Below are positions 50,701-59,438 of a DNA stretch of 64,000 nucleotides, piece after piece (the stretch's first letter is position 1; each line of letters starts with the position of its first letter). This DNA is from Drosophila persimilis (Eukaryota > Arthropoda > Insecta > Diptera > Drosophilidae), in the NCBI RefSeq assembly GCF_003286085.1, contig NW_020825317.1:5022001-5086000 (forward strand), given 5' to 3'. The position numbers and the translations under genes are program-made. Under the pieces are notes generated by a model, which made no database searches, was not told the origin of the DNA, and was given only the letters and a program-made list of their open reading frames with translations.

Positions 50701-51327
50701 TAATCCCAAACTATTAAAACTTTGGATGTCGGATAATTCAACGACGGCGGGCTCAGGATATTTGAATCCCAAACTATTGACGGATAATTCTTCGTCGGCG
50801 TGCTCAGGATTTTTTGATCCCAAGCTATATAAACTTCCTTCTACCTTTACTGAATCGCTTTTCATTTCTTTTTCTTCTTCAAAATATTTTTTTATTATAT
50901 ATTCCTTCAACGGAAGGATGGTTTTTCCTTCTATAAAGGTTAATTTGTTTAAAGAAAGGACCTCGTCATATATTAGTTTCTCCTCATTGTCTTTATAACT
51001 TAAAGTCCCCTTTCCTGTATCAATAACCGCTCCGATTTTCTTTAATAGGTTAAATCCTATTAGTAAATCTGCCTCCATTCCATCTATTTCATAAAACACT
51101 TGCTTTGTGTTGAAAATTGTTATATTATGGAAATATTTAATTATTGAAAACCCATTCACTGTAGCAACTTTCTTATAGATTGGTAATTCATTTTTATTGT
51201 CGTAAATTCCTTTTTTTATATAACAGGAAGTTGCTCCCGTATCTATCAAAACTTTTAATTCTCTGTTTATTTTTTTGTCTACTCTTTTTAGGTAGGGCAG
51301 ACCTACTTCGGGGGCTGATCTAAAAAA
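47779..51327 (-). CDS. pol: Pol polyprotein: protease, RT, RNase H, integrase
   Basis: Read by -1 frameshift from gag, starting at the slippery site; 1,182 codons, intact. The protease has the active site LIDTGATS (nucleotides near 51249). An unusual tandem repeat follows (50541-50843). The reverse transcriptase has conserved blocks ending in the catalytic YMDD near 49870. RNase H starts at TTDASD near 49395 and continues to the HTDHQPL motif. The integrase has the HHCC zinc site (H-x3-H near 48640, C-x2-C near 48535) and the D, D, E residues (LHLDIYY near 48440, TDNEPSF near 48280, NGQVERVHS near 48190). The order PR-RT-RH-IN is that of Ty3/gypsy elements. A TTG at 51249 is in frame but is not a true start. 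The stop is 16 bases before the env ATG. Confidence 0.95.
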   Translation of the reverse strand, partial: FFRSAPEVGLPYLKRVDKKINRELKVLIDTGATSCYIKKGIYDNKNELPIYKKVATVNGFSIIKYFHNITIFNTKQVFYEIDGMEADLLIGFNLLKKIGAVIDTGKGTLSYKDNEEKLIYDEVLSLNKLTFIEGKTILPLKEYIIKKYFEEEKEMKSDSVKVEGSLYSLGSKNPEHADEELSVNSLGFKYPEPAVVELSDIQSFNSLGLKYPEHAVVELSDTKSSNSLGLKNPEHAVVELSDNKQFKSLGCKNPERAVVEISDIQNYANSELKKMKLYNTITYKEDNLENLREKMVSIIEEDHANINLQLPFRTDIKGEINTEHDRPVYGKQYPYAYSVNDFVNNEISKMLDEGIIRPSKSPYNSPVIVVPKKGVNEDGTPKHRLVIDFKKLNENTIPDRYPMQDPSVILANLGKAKYFSAIDLESGFYQILMRESDIEKTSFSINNGKYEFLRMPMGLTNAPRIFQRAMDDILREQVGKTCHVYMDDIIIFSKTIEQHYKDLIHIIQILQNANMKISLEKSKFFQLETKFLGYIVSQNIIKTDPDKISTIQNYPIPKNIRELRSFLGLTGYYRKFVRNYATIAKPLTKYLSGVNGKVSRRASKKALIQLDEPAIGAFNNLKDSLIAHIELVQPDYNKKFTLTTDASDIAIGAVLSQDGNPITFISKTLSKTEQLYATNKKELLAIVWALKNLRNYLYGVSGIEIHTDHQPLSFAMSQKNPNVEMKRWYYFIESFTPKIIYKPGSTNVVADALSRIKINHMTDSDVDQTESESDINTQHSAESSFENVIQETSKPLNQFKQQLLLAQGRFTVHELVRVYENTRHIIEFDTVDNLLIILKEFIQPHLTTGIHCTLEDLYLIQNKLKENFINKFLFTRKFLQDVVNSEDKAIIIEETHCRAHRGLDENYKQITKLYYWPNLHKKLKEYIKNCEICNKNKYRRHPVKIPIGEAPIPAKEGDQLHLDIYYAQNLTFITCIDSYSKYLVVKEIQSKLNIENKVMEILQHFPLATSLMTDNEPSFTSAQFRSFIQRSNLTIYYADPRHSTSNGQVERVHSTLTEIARCIKDELNLTDYSEIIIRAALKYNLTIHSTTNQMPYDILYNKIEHKHNPILLKEAQTKMLKIHNKDRREKDYKIGEVVYEKKFGERNKLQSRYKKQVVKENRPNKIIINNRNRIIHKDNIKY
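50541..50843 (-). repeat. Five in-frame 63-bp repeats inside pol
   Basis: On the plus strand, units start at 50541, 50604, 50667, 50730 and 50781, each beginning CGGATA. The first three are 63 bp, the fourth is 51 bp (four codons lost), and the fifth is diverged at its end. Each unit encodes about 21 residues built round SLGxKxPExAxxELSD. They sit between protease and reverse transcriptase, where gypsy-type Pol normally has a short linker. Confidence 0.9.
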
Positions 51328-52511
51328 TGATCCTCCTCAATGTTATTTATCCTCATTGCTTTATTAGCCGGTTGTTCCGACATTTCGTTTAGTTTTCGTT
51401 TCTGCGCTGGATTGTCGTTAGACTGATTATTCGGGACTACGTTTGCCCTAAAATGCTGGGCTTGGCTATAATTGTTATTATTTCTCCTAAAATAACCGTT
51501 AGTATTCTCCCGATAATTTCTATTGTTATTATTTCCCCTGAATTGATTGCTGTTCTGTCGGTTCCGGATTTGTATAGATTCGTCTACCTCCATTGGTTCT
51601 GGGGCCTGATTTTGTTGTCTATTACCCAAGAAATAGGGTTGTCCCCAAGACATGTTATTCCTCTGCAAATCCCTTTTTTGGTCGAATGGTGAACTGTTAG
51701 TCCTAGGTTGTCGTTGGTTGAATCTTAAGGTATTAAAATTATTATTCCCTGAATTTCTGGGACCGCTGAATTGGTAGGCAAATTGGGCCCGAATGTTATT
51801 AGATTGCAATTCCTGTACCTTTGCTAAGGCATTCGGTAAATCTGGGGGATTCAATGAAAATAGGATTTCAGCAATGCCGCCGTTTAGGCCAGTGACAAAA
51901 ATGCGTAAGGCATTGTCTCTAATTTTTTTATTTGATTCCTTGGTGATCTCACTGTCCTTTCCGTGAGTCATTATTGTCTTATTTATTAACAAGGTCATTT
52001 TCTTGTTAACCTCGTTATAGAAATCTATAATTGAAAGGTTCCCTTGTCGGAGAACGCTTAATTCCTGTTCTATTATGTAAATAGGTCTCTTGTCACTGTA
52101 AACAAAGTCAAGCCGTGAAAGTATGGCATCAAAATTTAGAACTGTCCCGTGGTTGGTCAGTGCGTCATGTGCTGGTCCTGTTATTTTGTTTCTCAAAATT
52201 GTTAATGCAATATAATATTGCTTACTTCCTTTCTTATATAACTTCACTGCAGTTTCTGCAGCTTCCCTCCATCCTACATATTGGTTTAATCCACCATTAA
52301 AAATTGGTAGGGATTCTATTACCTTCAATGTGGTGTCGTCTCTTATTGTCTCGTCTATTGTTTCTGCCTGATAATCCGATACCTGATCGGATTTAGTTTC
52401 TATTTGTTGTTTTAAATTTACAATTTGCTCTTGTACTTGTGAAATTTGAAGTGCTATCAATTGTTTGACCAGATCTGCTGTGAGATCGGTCCTTGCTTGA
52501 GAGTTAATCAT
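51303..52511 (-). CDS. gag: Gag polyprotein, 402 aa
   Basis: Structural protein of the element's particle. The first in-frame ATG is at 52511. The frame is open a little further back (a GTG at 52547), but a stop precedes it and no upstream ATG exists. The central part (residues about 70-250) has the helical capsid-like region, with WREAAETAVKLYKKGS and a LSVLRQGNLSIIDFYNEV segment recalling Retrotrans_gag proteins. The C-terminal third is rich in Asn, Arg and Gln (RGNNNNRNYREN) and probably binds RNA. There is no CCHC zinc knuckle, which fits gypsy-type errantiviruses. The TAG stop is at 51305-51303, 16 bases after the frameshift heptamer. Confidence 0.88.
   Translation of the reverse strand: MINSQARTDLTADLVKQLIALQISQVQEQIVNLKQQIETKSDQVSDYQAETIDETIRDDTTLKVIESLPIFNGGLNQYVGWREAAETAVKLYKKGSKQYYIALTILRNKITGPAHDALTNHGTVLNFDAILSRLDFVYSDKRPIYIIEQELSVLRQGNLSIIDFYNEVNKKMTLLINKTIMTHGKDSEITKESNKKIRDNALRIFVTGLNGGIAEILFSLNPPDLPNALAKVQELQSNNIRAQFAYQFSGPRNSGNNNFNTLRFNQRQPRTNSSPFDQKRDLQRNNMSWGQPYFLGNRQQNQAPEPMEVDESIQIRNRQNSNQFRGNNNNRNYRENTNGYFRRNNNNYSQAQHFRANVVPNNQSNDNPAQKRKLNEMSEQPANKAMRINNIEEDHFLDQPPK
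51321..51327 (-). promoter_or_regulatory. -1 frameshift slippery site T TTT TTA
   Basis: In gag codons the sequence reads CAT TTT TTA, so the heptamer T TTT TTA is in exactly the register needed for tandem slippage by one base. After slippage the frame continues open into protease. It is the only canonical heptamer I saw in the gag/pol overlap. A downstream stimulatory stem was not worked out. Confidence 0.85.
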
Positions 52512-52861
52512 TTTTAGTTTTTCAAAATCTAAAGTTAGCTGATCCACTTTTAATTTTTCTTATATGTTAGTTTTTATAATCTTATATATCCTAATTGAAC
52601 TTATATATTTATTAATACAACTCTTGCTCACGAAATATCCGGTAGGGGTCGTCCTTCTTAGTTTGGCAGATCTTCGAACGGGTCTTCCTTCTTAAATTTC
52701 TTTGCTCAGCTGGGTCTTCTGGGGGTCTTCCTTCTTTGGCTTCGCTGATCGTTTCACTTTCTTTGTATTTTGGTTTTGTCGGTTTTGTTGGTTTTGTTTT
52801 TTTAAAAACTTTGGGTTTCTTTGGTTTTTTTTGTATTTACGAATTGCCTTGATTAGCTTTT

Positions 52862-52937
52862 TGTTTTATTTGTATTTTGCGTTGTATTTGTATTTGTATT
52901 TGTATTTGTATTTGTATTTGTATTTGTATTTGTTTTT
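52862..52937 (-). repeat. TTTGTA hexamer repeat in the element leader
   Basis: About ten copies of TTTGTA (TACAAA on the element's sense strand), between the primer-binding site and gag. A microsatellite in the 5' leader is likely to vary in length between copies. Confidence 0.85.
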
Positions 52938-53105
52938 GCACACCCTAAGCTCCGGTTTGTTTCCTTTTTATCTCACTTTTTTTTATCTATATCACACAGT
53001 CACTCCGCGTTTTTAATTTTGAAGGATTTATTCCATTAATTAATTGTCCTTCGGGTTTCGGCACGACGCAACACTTTTATCATTCGGTGCTTTTTAGACA
53101 ACGTC

Positions 53106-53123
53106 GCCCCACGTTGGGCGCCA
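53106..53123 (-). promoter_or_regulatory. Primer-binding site for tRNA-Lys
   Basis: On the sense strand this reads TGGCGCCCAACGTGGGGC, fully complementary over 18 bases to the 3' end (with CCA) of the Drosophila tRNA-Lys I recall. It overlaps the last base of the 5' LTR by one nucleotide. Confidence 0.88.
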
Positions 53124-53654
53124 ATTAAACAACTGCGGTAGCGGATTGTGTTTTTAAAAAGTTTTTATTTTACTTCGAACTTCACTGATATAGATTTAAG
53201 TAGAGGGTCACAAAGGAATTCCGGGCCAAGGGATTGCGCGATCTTAATATTTAGCTAGACTTTGCGGTGTCGCTGCTGGATCAAGACTGATTTGAACTTT
53301 CTGATCTTTGCATCGTTGATCCCTTTCGGGAATCGTTTTTCTATAAACATTTCAATTGATTTCGCCATCCCGAGTATTAGATTTCGTCATCCAAAGAGAG
53401 AACTGTAAAAGGCCTAAAGTGCAGGATCTGCAGAAAGCCGGGAGTGAGATTGTTTATGAGAAGCCGGGTGTGGGCAAACATTGGTTTTCCATTTAGGCGA
53501 GTGTCAAAGAATGGGATTGCGGCGGGGGCGCTTGAGATTGTACATCTTAGAAATCAATTAGGCGGAGGCCCAAGATTGAAATTGTTTTCGTTTTGGAAAA
53601 CCAAAGATTGTTTACAACTCGTATAAGAGCTCAATGGAATTGGGTACGTTAACT
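53123..53654 (-). repeat. 5' LTR (532 bp)
   Basis: Carries the element's promoter. It looks identical to the 3' LTR over its whole length. No clear TATA box was assigned; many errantivirus LTRs use initiator-type promoters. Confidence 0.95.
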
Positions 53655-53658
53655 TGTA
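53655..53658. repeat. Target-site duplication TGTA, right copy
   Basis: Matches the TGTA at the left junction. Confidence 0.88.
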
Positions 53659-53964
53659 CGTATCTCAGCTTTGACAATCACACCGGGCAAAACTAATTAA
53701 TCGGAAAATACTTTGTTCGAGACTTTGGGCTCGTTTTGAAGCGTCTCTGCCTGGCTAGCATCCGAACCCTAGCGACGCGGTGGCTCGGGGCACGGGACAA
53801 CCCTTTTAGATGCCATGCCACACATTGTGAATGCATATTAGTGCATGAATACAGAGAACCTTTCGGTTAATTAATTACCAAATGGGAATATAAAGATCAA
53901 AGCGATTAAAATGTCCACACATTTACGTATGGTTACTATTTATGTCGTCTTCCGCTCAAGTGGG

Positions 53965-54040
53965 CACGGACACACGGGCACACCGTCACACGGACACACG
54001 GGCACACGGGCACACGGGCACACGGGCACAGGGACACAGC
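53965..54040. repeat. GGGCACAC octamer minisatellite
   Basis: About nine 8-base units (ACACGGGC with ACACGGAC/ACACCGTC variants). Simple frames on both strands come from the repeat. Confidence 0.8.
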
Positions 54041-54340
54041 AGGAGCACCCAACGGTGGTGCTGTTGCCGTTGTTGTTGCTGTTGCTGTTGCCGTTGTGCC
54101 GATGAGTTTGTCGGTCCAAAGGTGTTGCTCAGATTCACAAGAGTGAAACAAATCCCTTTACTCATAATTCATTAATTTCTGTATTTAGATTTGTGCACCA
54201 GGTTTTTTGCCGGAGGTTGCCGAACCCAACCTTTTACCGTCCCACTCCACGCCAATCTCTCACATCCATTCGCCCGGATTCTCAGCAGGATATATCGCAG
54301 GATACCGAGCACAGTGATTCCCGCACGTGAGCATTTCGGG

Positions 54341-54615
54341 TCAGGATGATGCCTCAACCGTCCGGTACGTGGGTTCTCTATTGTGATAAGGATAGAACAG
54401 TTTAGAATTTCAAATCTTTTGGGGCTTATTTACATTTGTGCCCAAGAAAATTGAATTCTGAAGGTTTTGGGATAACCTCTTGTCTGAGGGTTGGGGTTGG
54501 TGAATGCTGTCGCCCTCTCCCCAATATCCAATTCAATATGAACACGATAGGTGTTGAAGATCATCGCGATGCTATGATCATCCAAACGGAACGGCCTGTA
54601 CTCGGTATTCAACTT
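54341..54615 (-). CDS. Candidate terminal exons of an unrecognised gene
   Basis: On the minus strand, an AG at 54616 opens a frame from 54615 to 54434, ending in a GTAAAT donor. A 56-bp intron (54433-54378) ends in CAATAG, and the frame then runs to a TGA at 54341. Phase 2 joins without a stop. The translation has no low complexity: the first exon includes FRLDDHSIAMIFNTYRVHIE and ends FRIQFSWAQ, the second ends EPTYRTVEASS. No family was recognised and no upstream exon was found. Correct splice signals with intron size typical of Drosophila make it one of the better candidates here, but it may be accidental. Confidence 0.33.
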
Positions 54616-55158
54616 CTATGCTACGACTTTCCGAGAACTTGAACATTGGATATTCATTGAAAATCAAATTAGCGTTGCCTTGCGATGGGAACTGGGGAAA
54701 AAATGGGAAAAACGCATAACATTACATTACATGCAAACGCAATGAAGTCCATCAGGCGAAAACGGTCCTGCTAAAGTTGCGGAGGGTATTGGAAGGAGGA
54801 CTGCGGGTACACGAACGGCAACATCGGTGGCATCACTTGATGACTTTATTGCATGTAGTTGGACAGGATGGGCTGAACACTGGCCCGGCCCAGCTCGGCC
54901 CAGCCCAGCCCGGGCCGTCCTGGCCTGCTGACAAAGTAAAAGCGGCAGAAACTACAAAAGCAACAACGTTTGCTTTTAACGTTAATTTATGCAACTTTTG
55001 TCAAACGCATCAGGTTTGTCTCTGTGTGCGCTCACTTGTTGAAGCGTTACATTTACAACAGCCGCCAGGCGGTAGCTTTGGCGCTGTGACAGAAGGTGGG
55101 GTGGGGGGCGGACCAGTGACTGGCTGTGGGTGCTGTTGCTGGGCTGTTTGCAGGAAGA

Positions 55159-55190
55159 TGGGAGATTGGGAGATTGGGAGATTGGGAGAC
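55159..55190. repeat. AGATTGGG octamer repeat
   Basis: Four copies, essentially perfect. Confidence 0.85.
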
Positions 55191-55503
55191 ATTGTGGCAC
55201 AAGCCCATGCCTGCCAAAAACCCAAGCCCCTTTGAAGCAACTGATTGGCTCTGAGTCGGCTCTGCAGTACACTCTGCTCCATTGTTTAAAAGGGGAATGA
55301 ATGTGCGTTGGTATAGGTGGCGTCGTTTTTGTTTGCATGTAACCGGATGCACTTCCGCTCACTGACGACAACAGTAACGTCAACAACATCAACAAGAACA
55401 ATAAGACCAGTAATGCCAGAGAAATTCAATAAAGTTTTACCCACTCAGTATGTGATCAGATCCAGCTCCAGCCCCAAGCACCTCCCGGTACCCCACCGCA
55501 CTA

Positions 55504-56060
55504 TTAATTTTCCTTAACAAACAACAGACTTAATATTTGTTCTGTTTCGGGATACCCCATTTCGTTTTTCATCGAAAACTGATGATCTTTGTACACTAAA
55601 TAATAAGAAGTCCAAGTTTCGAGAAAATCATTAGGATGAATATAGTTCAGATAGTTCATTTTCAGCTGCTTACTTTTAGAATATTGTATTATATTTCCGT
55701 ACAGTAGAACCCACCACAAACATTTCTTCGTAAAATCCGAACTTGGTGGGCGCTTTAATTTAACAAATATACATTTATTTTAAATTAAAGGCCAACATTT
55801 TATCTACTACCCTGTTTCTTTAAAAAACATAATGATTTCTGCTTTGGTATAAATCTAAAATAAACAACAAGGGCAAAGAAATGTTCCGTACAGCTAAAAA
55901 ATATAATACAATTTTGCCTTAATGATTTACTTCTTTGTCATTTTAAATTCTATAAAAATATAAAAAGATTTCAGCTGGTCATAGCTACTGGAGAAAATCA
56001 TAGCTCTGTATACAGTTAGTCGATACTGTTCGAAAAACAATGTTTTAATGTTGAAAATGA
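55504..56060. other. AT-rich island with one open frame
   Basis: The composition changes sharply from the GC-rich flanks. A minus-strand frame is open from about 55780 to a TAA at 55504 and translates to mixed sequence (MNYLNYIHPNDFLETW), but there is no ATG near its start. The rest has many stops. It could be a fragment of an inserted element or unrelated non-coding DNA; no family was recognised. Confidence 0.2.
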
Positions 56061-56225
56061 GTTGTGGGGGAGATTTTTTAATGCAATCTACCTAGTTAAG
56101 AACATTGCGTTTAGGATCGTACAACAAATTTGCAAATCTTGGCTTGTGAATCCTTGCTTCAAGCACAAAATGTGGAGCATAAAACTCATTTGCACGACCG
56201 CACGTCATAAAAATACGGTAGTGAC

Positions 56226-56265
56226 ATTCGCATTCGCATTCGCATTCAGATTCAGATTCGGATTG
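56226..56265. repeat. CATTCG/CAGATT hexamer repeat
   Basis: Four CATTCG copies followed by two CAGATT-type copies. Confidence 0.75.
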
Positions 56266-57314
56266 GGCTTCGTCTGGTGCAATCATGGGTGAAACGGATG
56301 TAGTCTTCTGGACGACCGCAATGGCAATCGGCTGAGGGCAGAGGCGCAGAGGCGCAGCGCCTGACAGGCTCAGTATCTAGCACATATGATGCTCCCGTCC
56401 ACCATACCCATGAAGCAAATGCTGTTCCCCTACAATCGGAAACGGATCCTGATAGGTGCGCCAAGGTGGAACCACTTCGTGCAGCTGCAACGACTGCCTA
56501 AAGAGGGGAAGCACGCTTGGGGACAAACATCGGGAGTTGGTGGCACGCAGAGGTTCTAAGCGTTTCGTCGAACCTCGCTCTAGGCGGCACTCGTGCGCAG
56601 TGCGCATGACTGCAGTGGCCTGCGGAGGGGCTGTGGTTGCGATTACGAATGCGACTGCTAATGCGCTTCACGATGTAGGTTCCCGAAGTAGGTTCGGGCC
56701 GATTTGCTGAGCGAACTCCGCTCGCCTTGCCTTGGTACCTGTTGCTAGAGAGCGAGCAACAGTTGAGAGCTTAGGAGTGTGCCTGTGTGCGAGTGGGGGT
56801 TCGCAAGTGTGCGTGCATTTGAGAGTGTGTTGGTGTATGTATTTGTGCATGTAGTAGTGAGGGGGGCTGCGGCTGCTGCTGCAGCAACAGGCTGCGACGC
56901 TGGGTGCTTGGAGCTGGGAGCTTGGAGCTTGGATGGAAGCCGAGACTTGGACACAATAATCGGTTTGTCACACTGTGTTATGCTCCGATGGTTAAAGTTG
57001 TGTAAACTGTGGTAGACTTTTGCGAGCAGGGACAGCGCCCTTGGGCGACAATCTTATATCCGTATGTCTCTGCCTCAGCCTCAGCCTCTGCCACTCCCTG
57101 CAGCGCGGAGAGGCCAAGTCAAGGCAAGGCAGGGCAGGCAAATTCAGATTTGTCGCTGCAAAGAAAAATAGGGCAGAGTCGAGTTCTCTCTGATCCATCT
57201 CTCTGTCCCCTAATGGAGGAGCCAAAGACCGAAGGCGAGTTACAGTACCGTACAAGGAGCAAGGGCGACGCTAAGCCATCATCAACCCCTGGCCACTGTG
57301 GGGAGAGAGTACAG

Positions 57315-57639
57315 TGGAGGTTTTGCATCGCATCCTCCTCCACGACATTGCCAATGATGGCGTCAGCCTCGACGCCGAAGTCGACTACCGTCGACTGCAA
57401 AAGGAAGCAGGTGCGATCCGGGGAGACGGGGAGCCGGGGAGCCGCCTAGTCCATGTACATGTGAGTGTGTCTGTATATCTCCTGTATTTGTGTGTATGTT
57501 GCCAGCTTTCATTTGCATTTGTGTGTTGAGTTGTTTCGTCAACATTATGAACAACACTCTCTTTCTCTCCTACACAAAGGAATTCCGCCTGTTGCGGAAG
57601 CGGATGTGTCATACATGCATCTCTATGTGCCAAGGCAGG
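57315..57639 (+). CDS. Two candidate exons joined in phase, unrecognised
   Basis: The first candidate exon (57315-57410) translates to acidic helical sequence (HRILLHDIANDGVSLDAEVD, then YRRLQKEAG) and ends in a GTGCGA donor in phase 1. The second begins at 57580 after a pyrimidine-rich tract ending in AAAG, in the matching phase, and continues IPPVAEADVSYMHLYVPRQ. It ends at a GTTTGT donor, or at GTGAGT a few bases on. Against this, the first exon's own acceptor is weak, and the opposite strand at 57.1-57.4 kb also has an open frame with a good acceptor. No domain was recognised. Confidence 0.25.
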
Positions 57640-57784
57640 GTTTGTGGTGTGAGTGGGAATGGGAATGGGAGTGGTAGTGGTAGTGGTAGTGTGAATGTCT
57701 GAATGTGTGAGTGGGAATGCAAGAGTGTGAGTGTGTCAGACTGCATACATGCGCATGCCTTTCGGTTTGCTTGTATTTGTATAT

Positions 57785-57806
57785 GTGTGTGTGTGTGTGT
57801 GTGTGC
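57785..57806. repeat. GT dinucleotide repeat
   Basis: About ten copies of GT, inside the candidate intron region. Confidence 0.8.
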
Positions 57807-58497
57807 GTCTCTTGCCTGCCGCCTGCCTGTTGCATATGGCTTCTGCATTTGATAACGCGCAGCAACAGGCTGACACTGACCACACCACCTGCATCGTGTG
57901 GTACGTGTACGCCACCGCAGACTGCGAACTGTATACTGCAGACTGAAGCCTGCAGCCCCGATGCCGATGCCGATGCCCATGTCGATGTCGAGGCCAAGCG
58001 TGGGGCAGGAGTCACAGCATAATTTTCCACCAAATTAAATGCTTTTAAAGCAACAAATGAATGTATACCATAATGCACTCGCATAAAGTAATTGGCCGTT
58101 CTCCTATGAGTATATATAGTCGCATTAGTTGCTCAACTGCTATTTCAGAATCCGATTTTTACCCTGACTGTCTGCAGATCCCTGAGCTGTGTCTTTCTCT
58201 GCGTTTGCTCCTTGGTATCAGAGAAAGCCACGTCTGTGTCTGGGTCTGTCTCTGGGTCTGTCTCTGGGCCTGCGTCTGTCTCTGTGCCTTCTTTGGGTGT
58301 GTCGGGTCGTGCTCATTGTGTCTCATTGCTACTATCTTCGTATTTTTTCGCAGTCTTTCCCTTACGCCTTTGTTTTTATTCACACACTTGGCTGCAAAAG
58401 CAAACACCAACACATACAGTCACTAGTGATAGCTTTAGCAGTGGCTTCGGCTGCGGCTGCAGCTGCAGCTGCGACAGTGCTGTTGCTGTTGCTGTTG

Positions 58498-58553
58498 CTG
58501 TTTCCAGTTGCCTGTTGCCTGTTGCCAGTTGCCTGTTGCCAGTTGCCTGTTGC
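58498..58553. repeat. TTGCCAG/TTGCCTG heptamer repeat
   Basis: About seven alternating 7-base units. Confidence 0.8.
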
Positions 58554-59008
58554 GCGATTTCCAGGCCCACCAGGCCAGGCCAAGCCAGGAGTGCAGGGCC
58601 CGGCCCAGGCGAATAACGCCAACGCCAGCGTCAATATATATATACATATATCTATATATATATATAAGCGTGCATATTGTATGTGTGTAGAAGAGAATCG
58701 CGCGAGAATCGTGCGACGAGTCTGCGTGTCTATCGTTGCAATGTGCAAGGATTCAGTCGTTCAACTGCCGCGTCCCAAGGCAGTTTAGTGTGCTCCCAGC
58801 GAACCAGTATACACATGTACTGTACATACATAAGCCATATAGCAAACAAGCGCCGAGTCATCGGCGCACTTAGCAGCTAAAAGTTACACAACGAGCGAAG
58901 GAAGTTACGCCTGCATTCCTGCGTTCCTGCATTCCTGGAATCCTGCGAATACTCCACAGCGGCCAATAAACATCTGATATTTTTTTAATCATTTTTTTTT
59001 CGGTGCAG

Positions 59009-59083
59009 TGAGCCGCCCACTTACCAGCCCATCTGCCAGAATGTGTATTTTCGCGGCTGTTCAACTGCTCAAACTGTATTCAG
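59009..59083 (+). CDS. Candidate 75-bp internal exon
   Basis: A ten-base T run and CGGTGCAG acceptor precede it, and CAG followed by GTAAATATG ends it, so both splice signals are good. One frame reads EPPTYQPICQNVYFRGC, with two Cys residues as in an extracellular domain; another contains an ATG. The length is a multiple of three. No family was recognised. Confidence 0.22.
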
Positions 59084-59377
59084 GTAAATATGAAGTGCTC
59101 ATACAACAGACTATTCCTCCTCATATATAGTACATATACATTGCCCATTGGCATGCGAAACAACACAAGATATCCCACATACGTACATAAATATACGTCA
59201 TACATAATCTTATGTGTGTGTGTGTCTGTACGTAATTCTCCTTACTGCATTTAATTTCCGTGTAATCTAATTAGAGCTTGTTGCTGGTGCGACGCATATG
59301 TACGAGTACTCGCACTCCGTTCGCACGGTGCACTGGCTGCTCCTCTGGATTCAAGTGTAAACAAATATGCATACACC

Positions 59378-59438
59378 ATGTGCCATATGTACCATATGTG
59401 CCATATGCGCCATATGAGCCGTATGCCATATGCCATCT
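59378..59438. repeat. GCCATATG octamer-like repeat
   Basis: Degenerate GCCATATGT/ACCATATG units, each containing the palindrome CATATG. Confidence 0.75.

Larger units (their letters stand above)
45798..53654 (-). mobile_element. Complete gypsy-type LTR retrotransposon (errantivirus) with env
   Basis: The 7,857-bp element is transcribed leftward. In order it has: 5' LTR, primer-binding site complementary to tRNA-Lys, leader, gag, pol by -1 frameshift, env after a 3' splice site, polypurine tract and 3' LTR, flanked by a TGTA duplication. The two LTRs have the same length and I saw no difference between them, so the insertion is recent. Gag and pol are open throughout; env has one frame break. 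The tRNA-Lys primer, the 4-bp duplication, LTR ends AGTTAA...TTAATT, absence of a CCHC finger in Gag and presence of env all fit the gypsy/errantivirus group. Which named family it belongs to was not determined. Confidence 0.95.

Noticed and set aside
50541..50843. Regularly spaced direct repeats resembling a CRISPR array
   Set aside because: Units are contiguous without unique spacers, are coding, and the genome is eukaryotic.
50537..50998. Plus-strand repetitive frame opposite pol
   Set aside because: It is the antisense reading of the 63-bp pol repeats.
51249..51249. TTG at 51249 as the start of Pol
   Set aside because: The pol frame is open upstream into gag, and the slippery heptamer at 51321-51327 explains its translation.
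52547..52547. GTG at 52547 as the start of Gag
   Set aside because: A normal ATG lies 36 bases downstream in the same frame; GTG starts are not expected in insects.
53106..53123. tRNA-Lys-like sequence as a tRNA gene
   Set aside because: Only the 3'-terminal 18 bases match, at the position of a retroelement primer-binding site; no cloverleaf is present.
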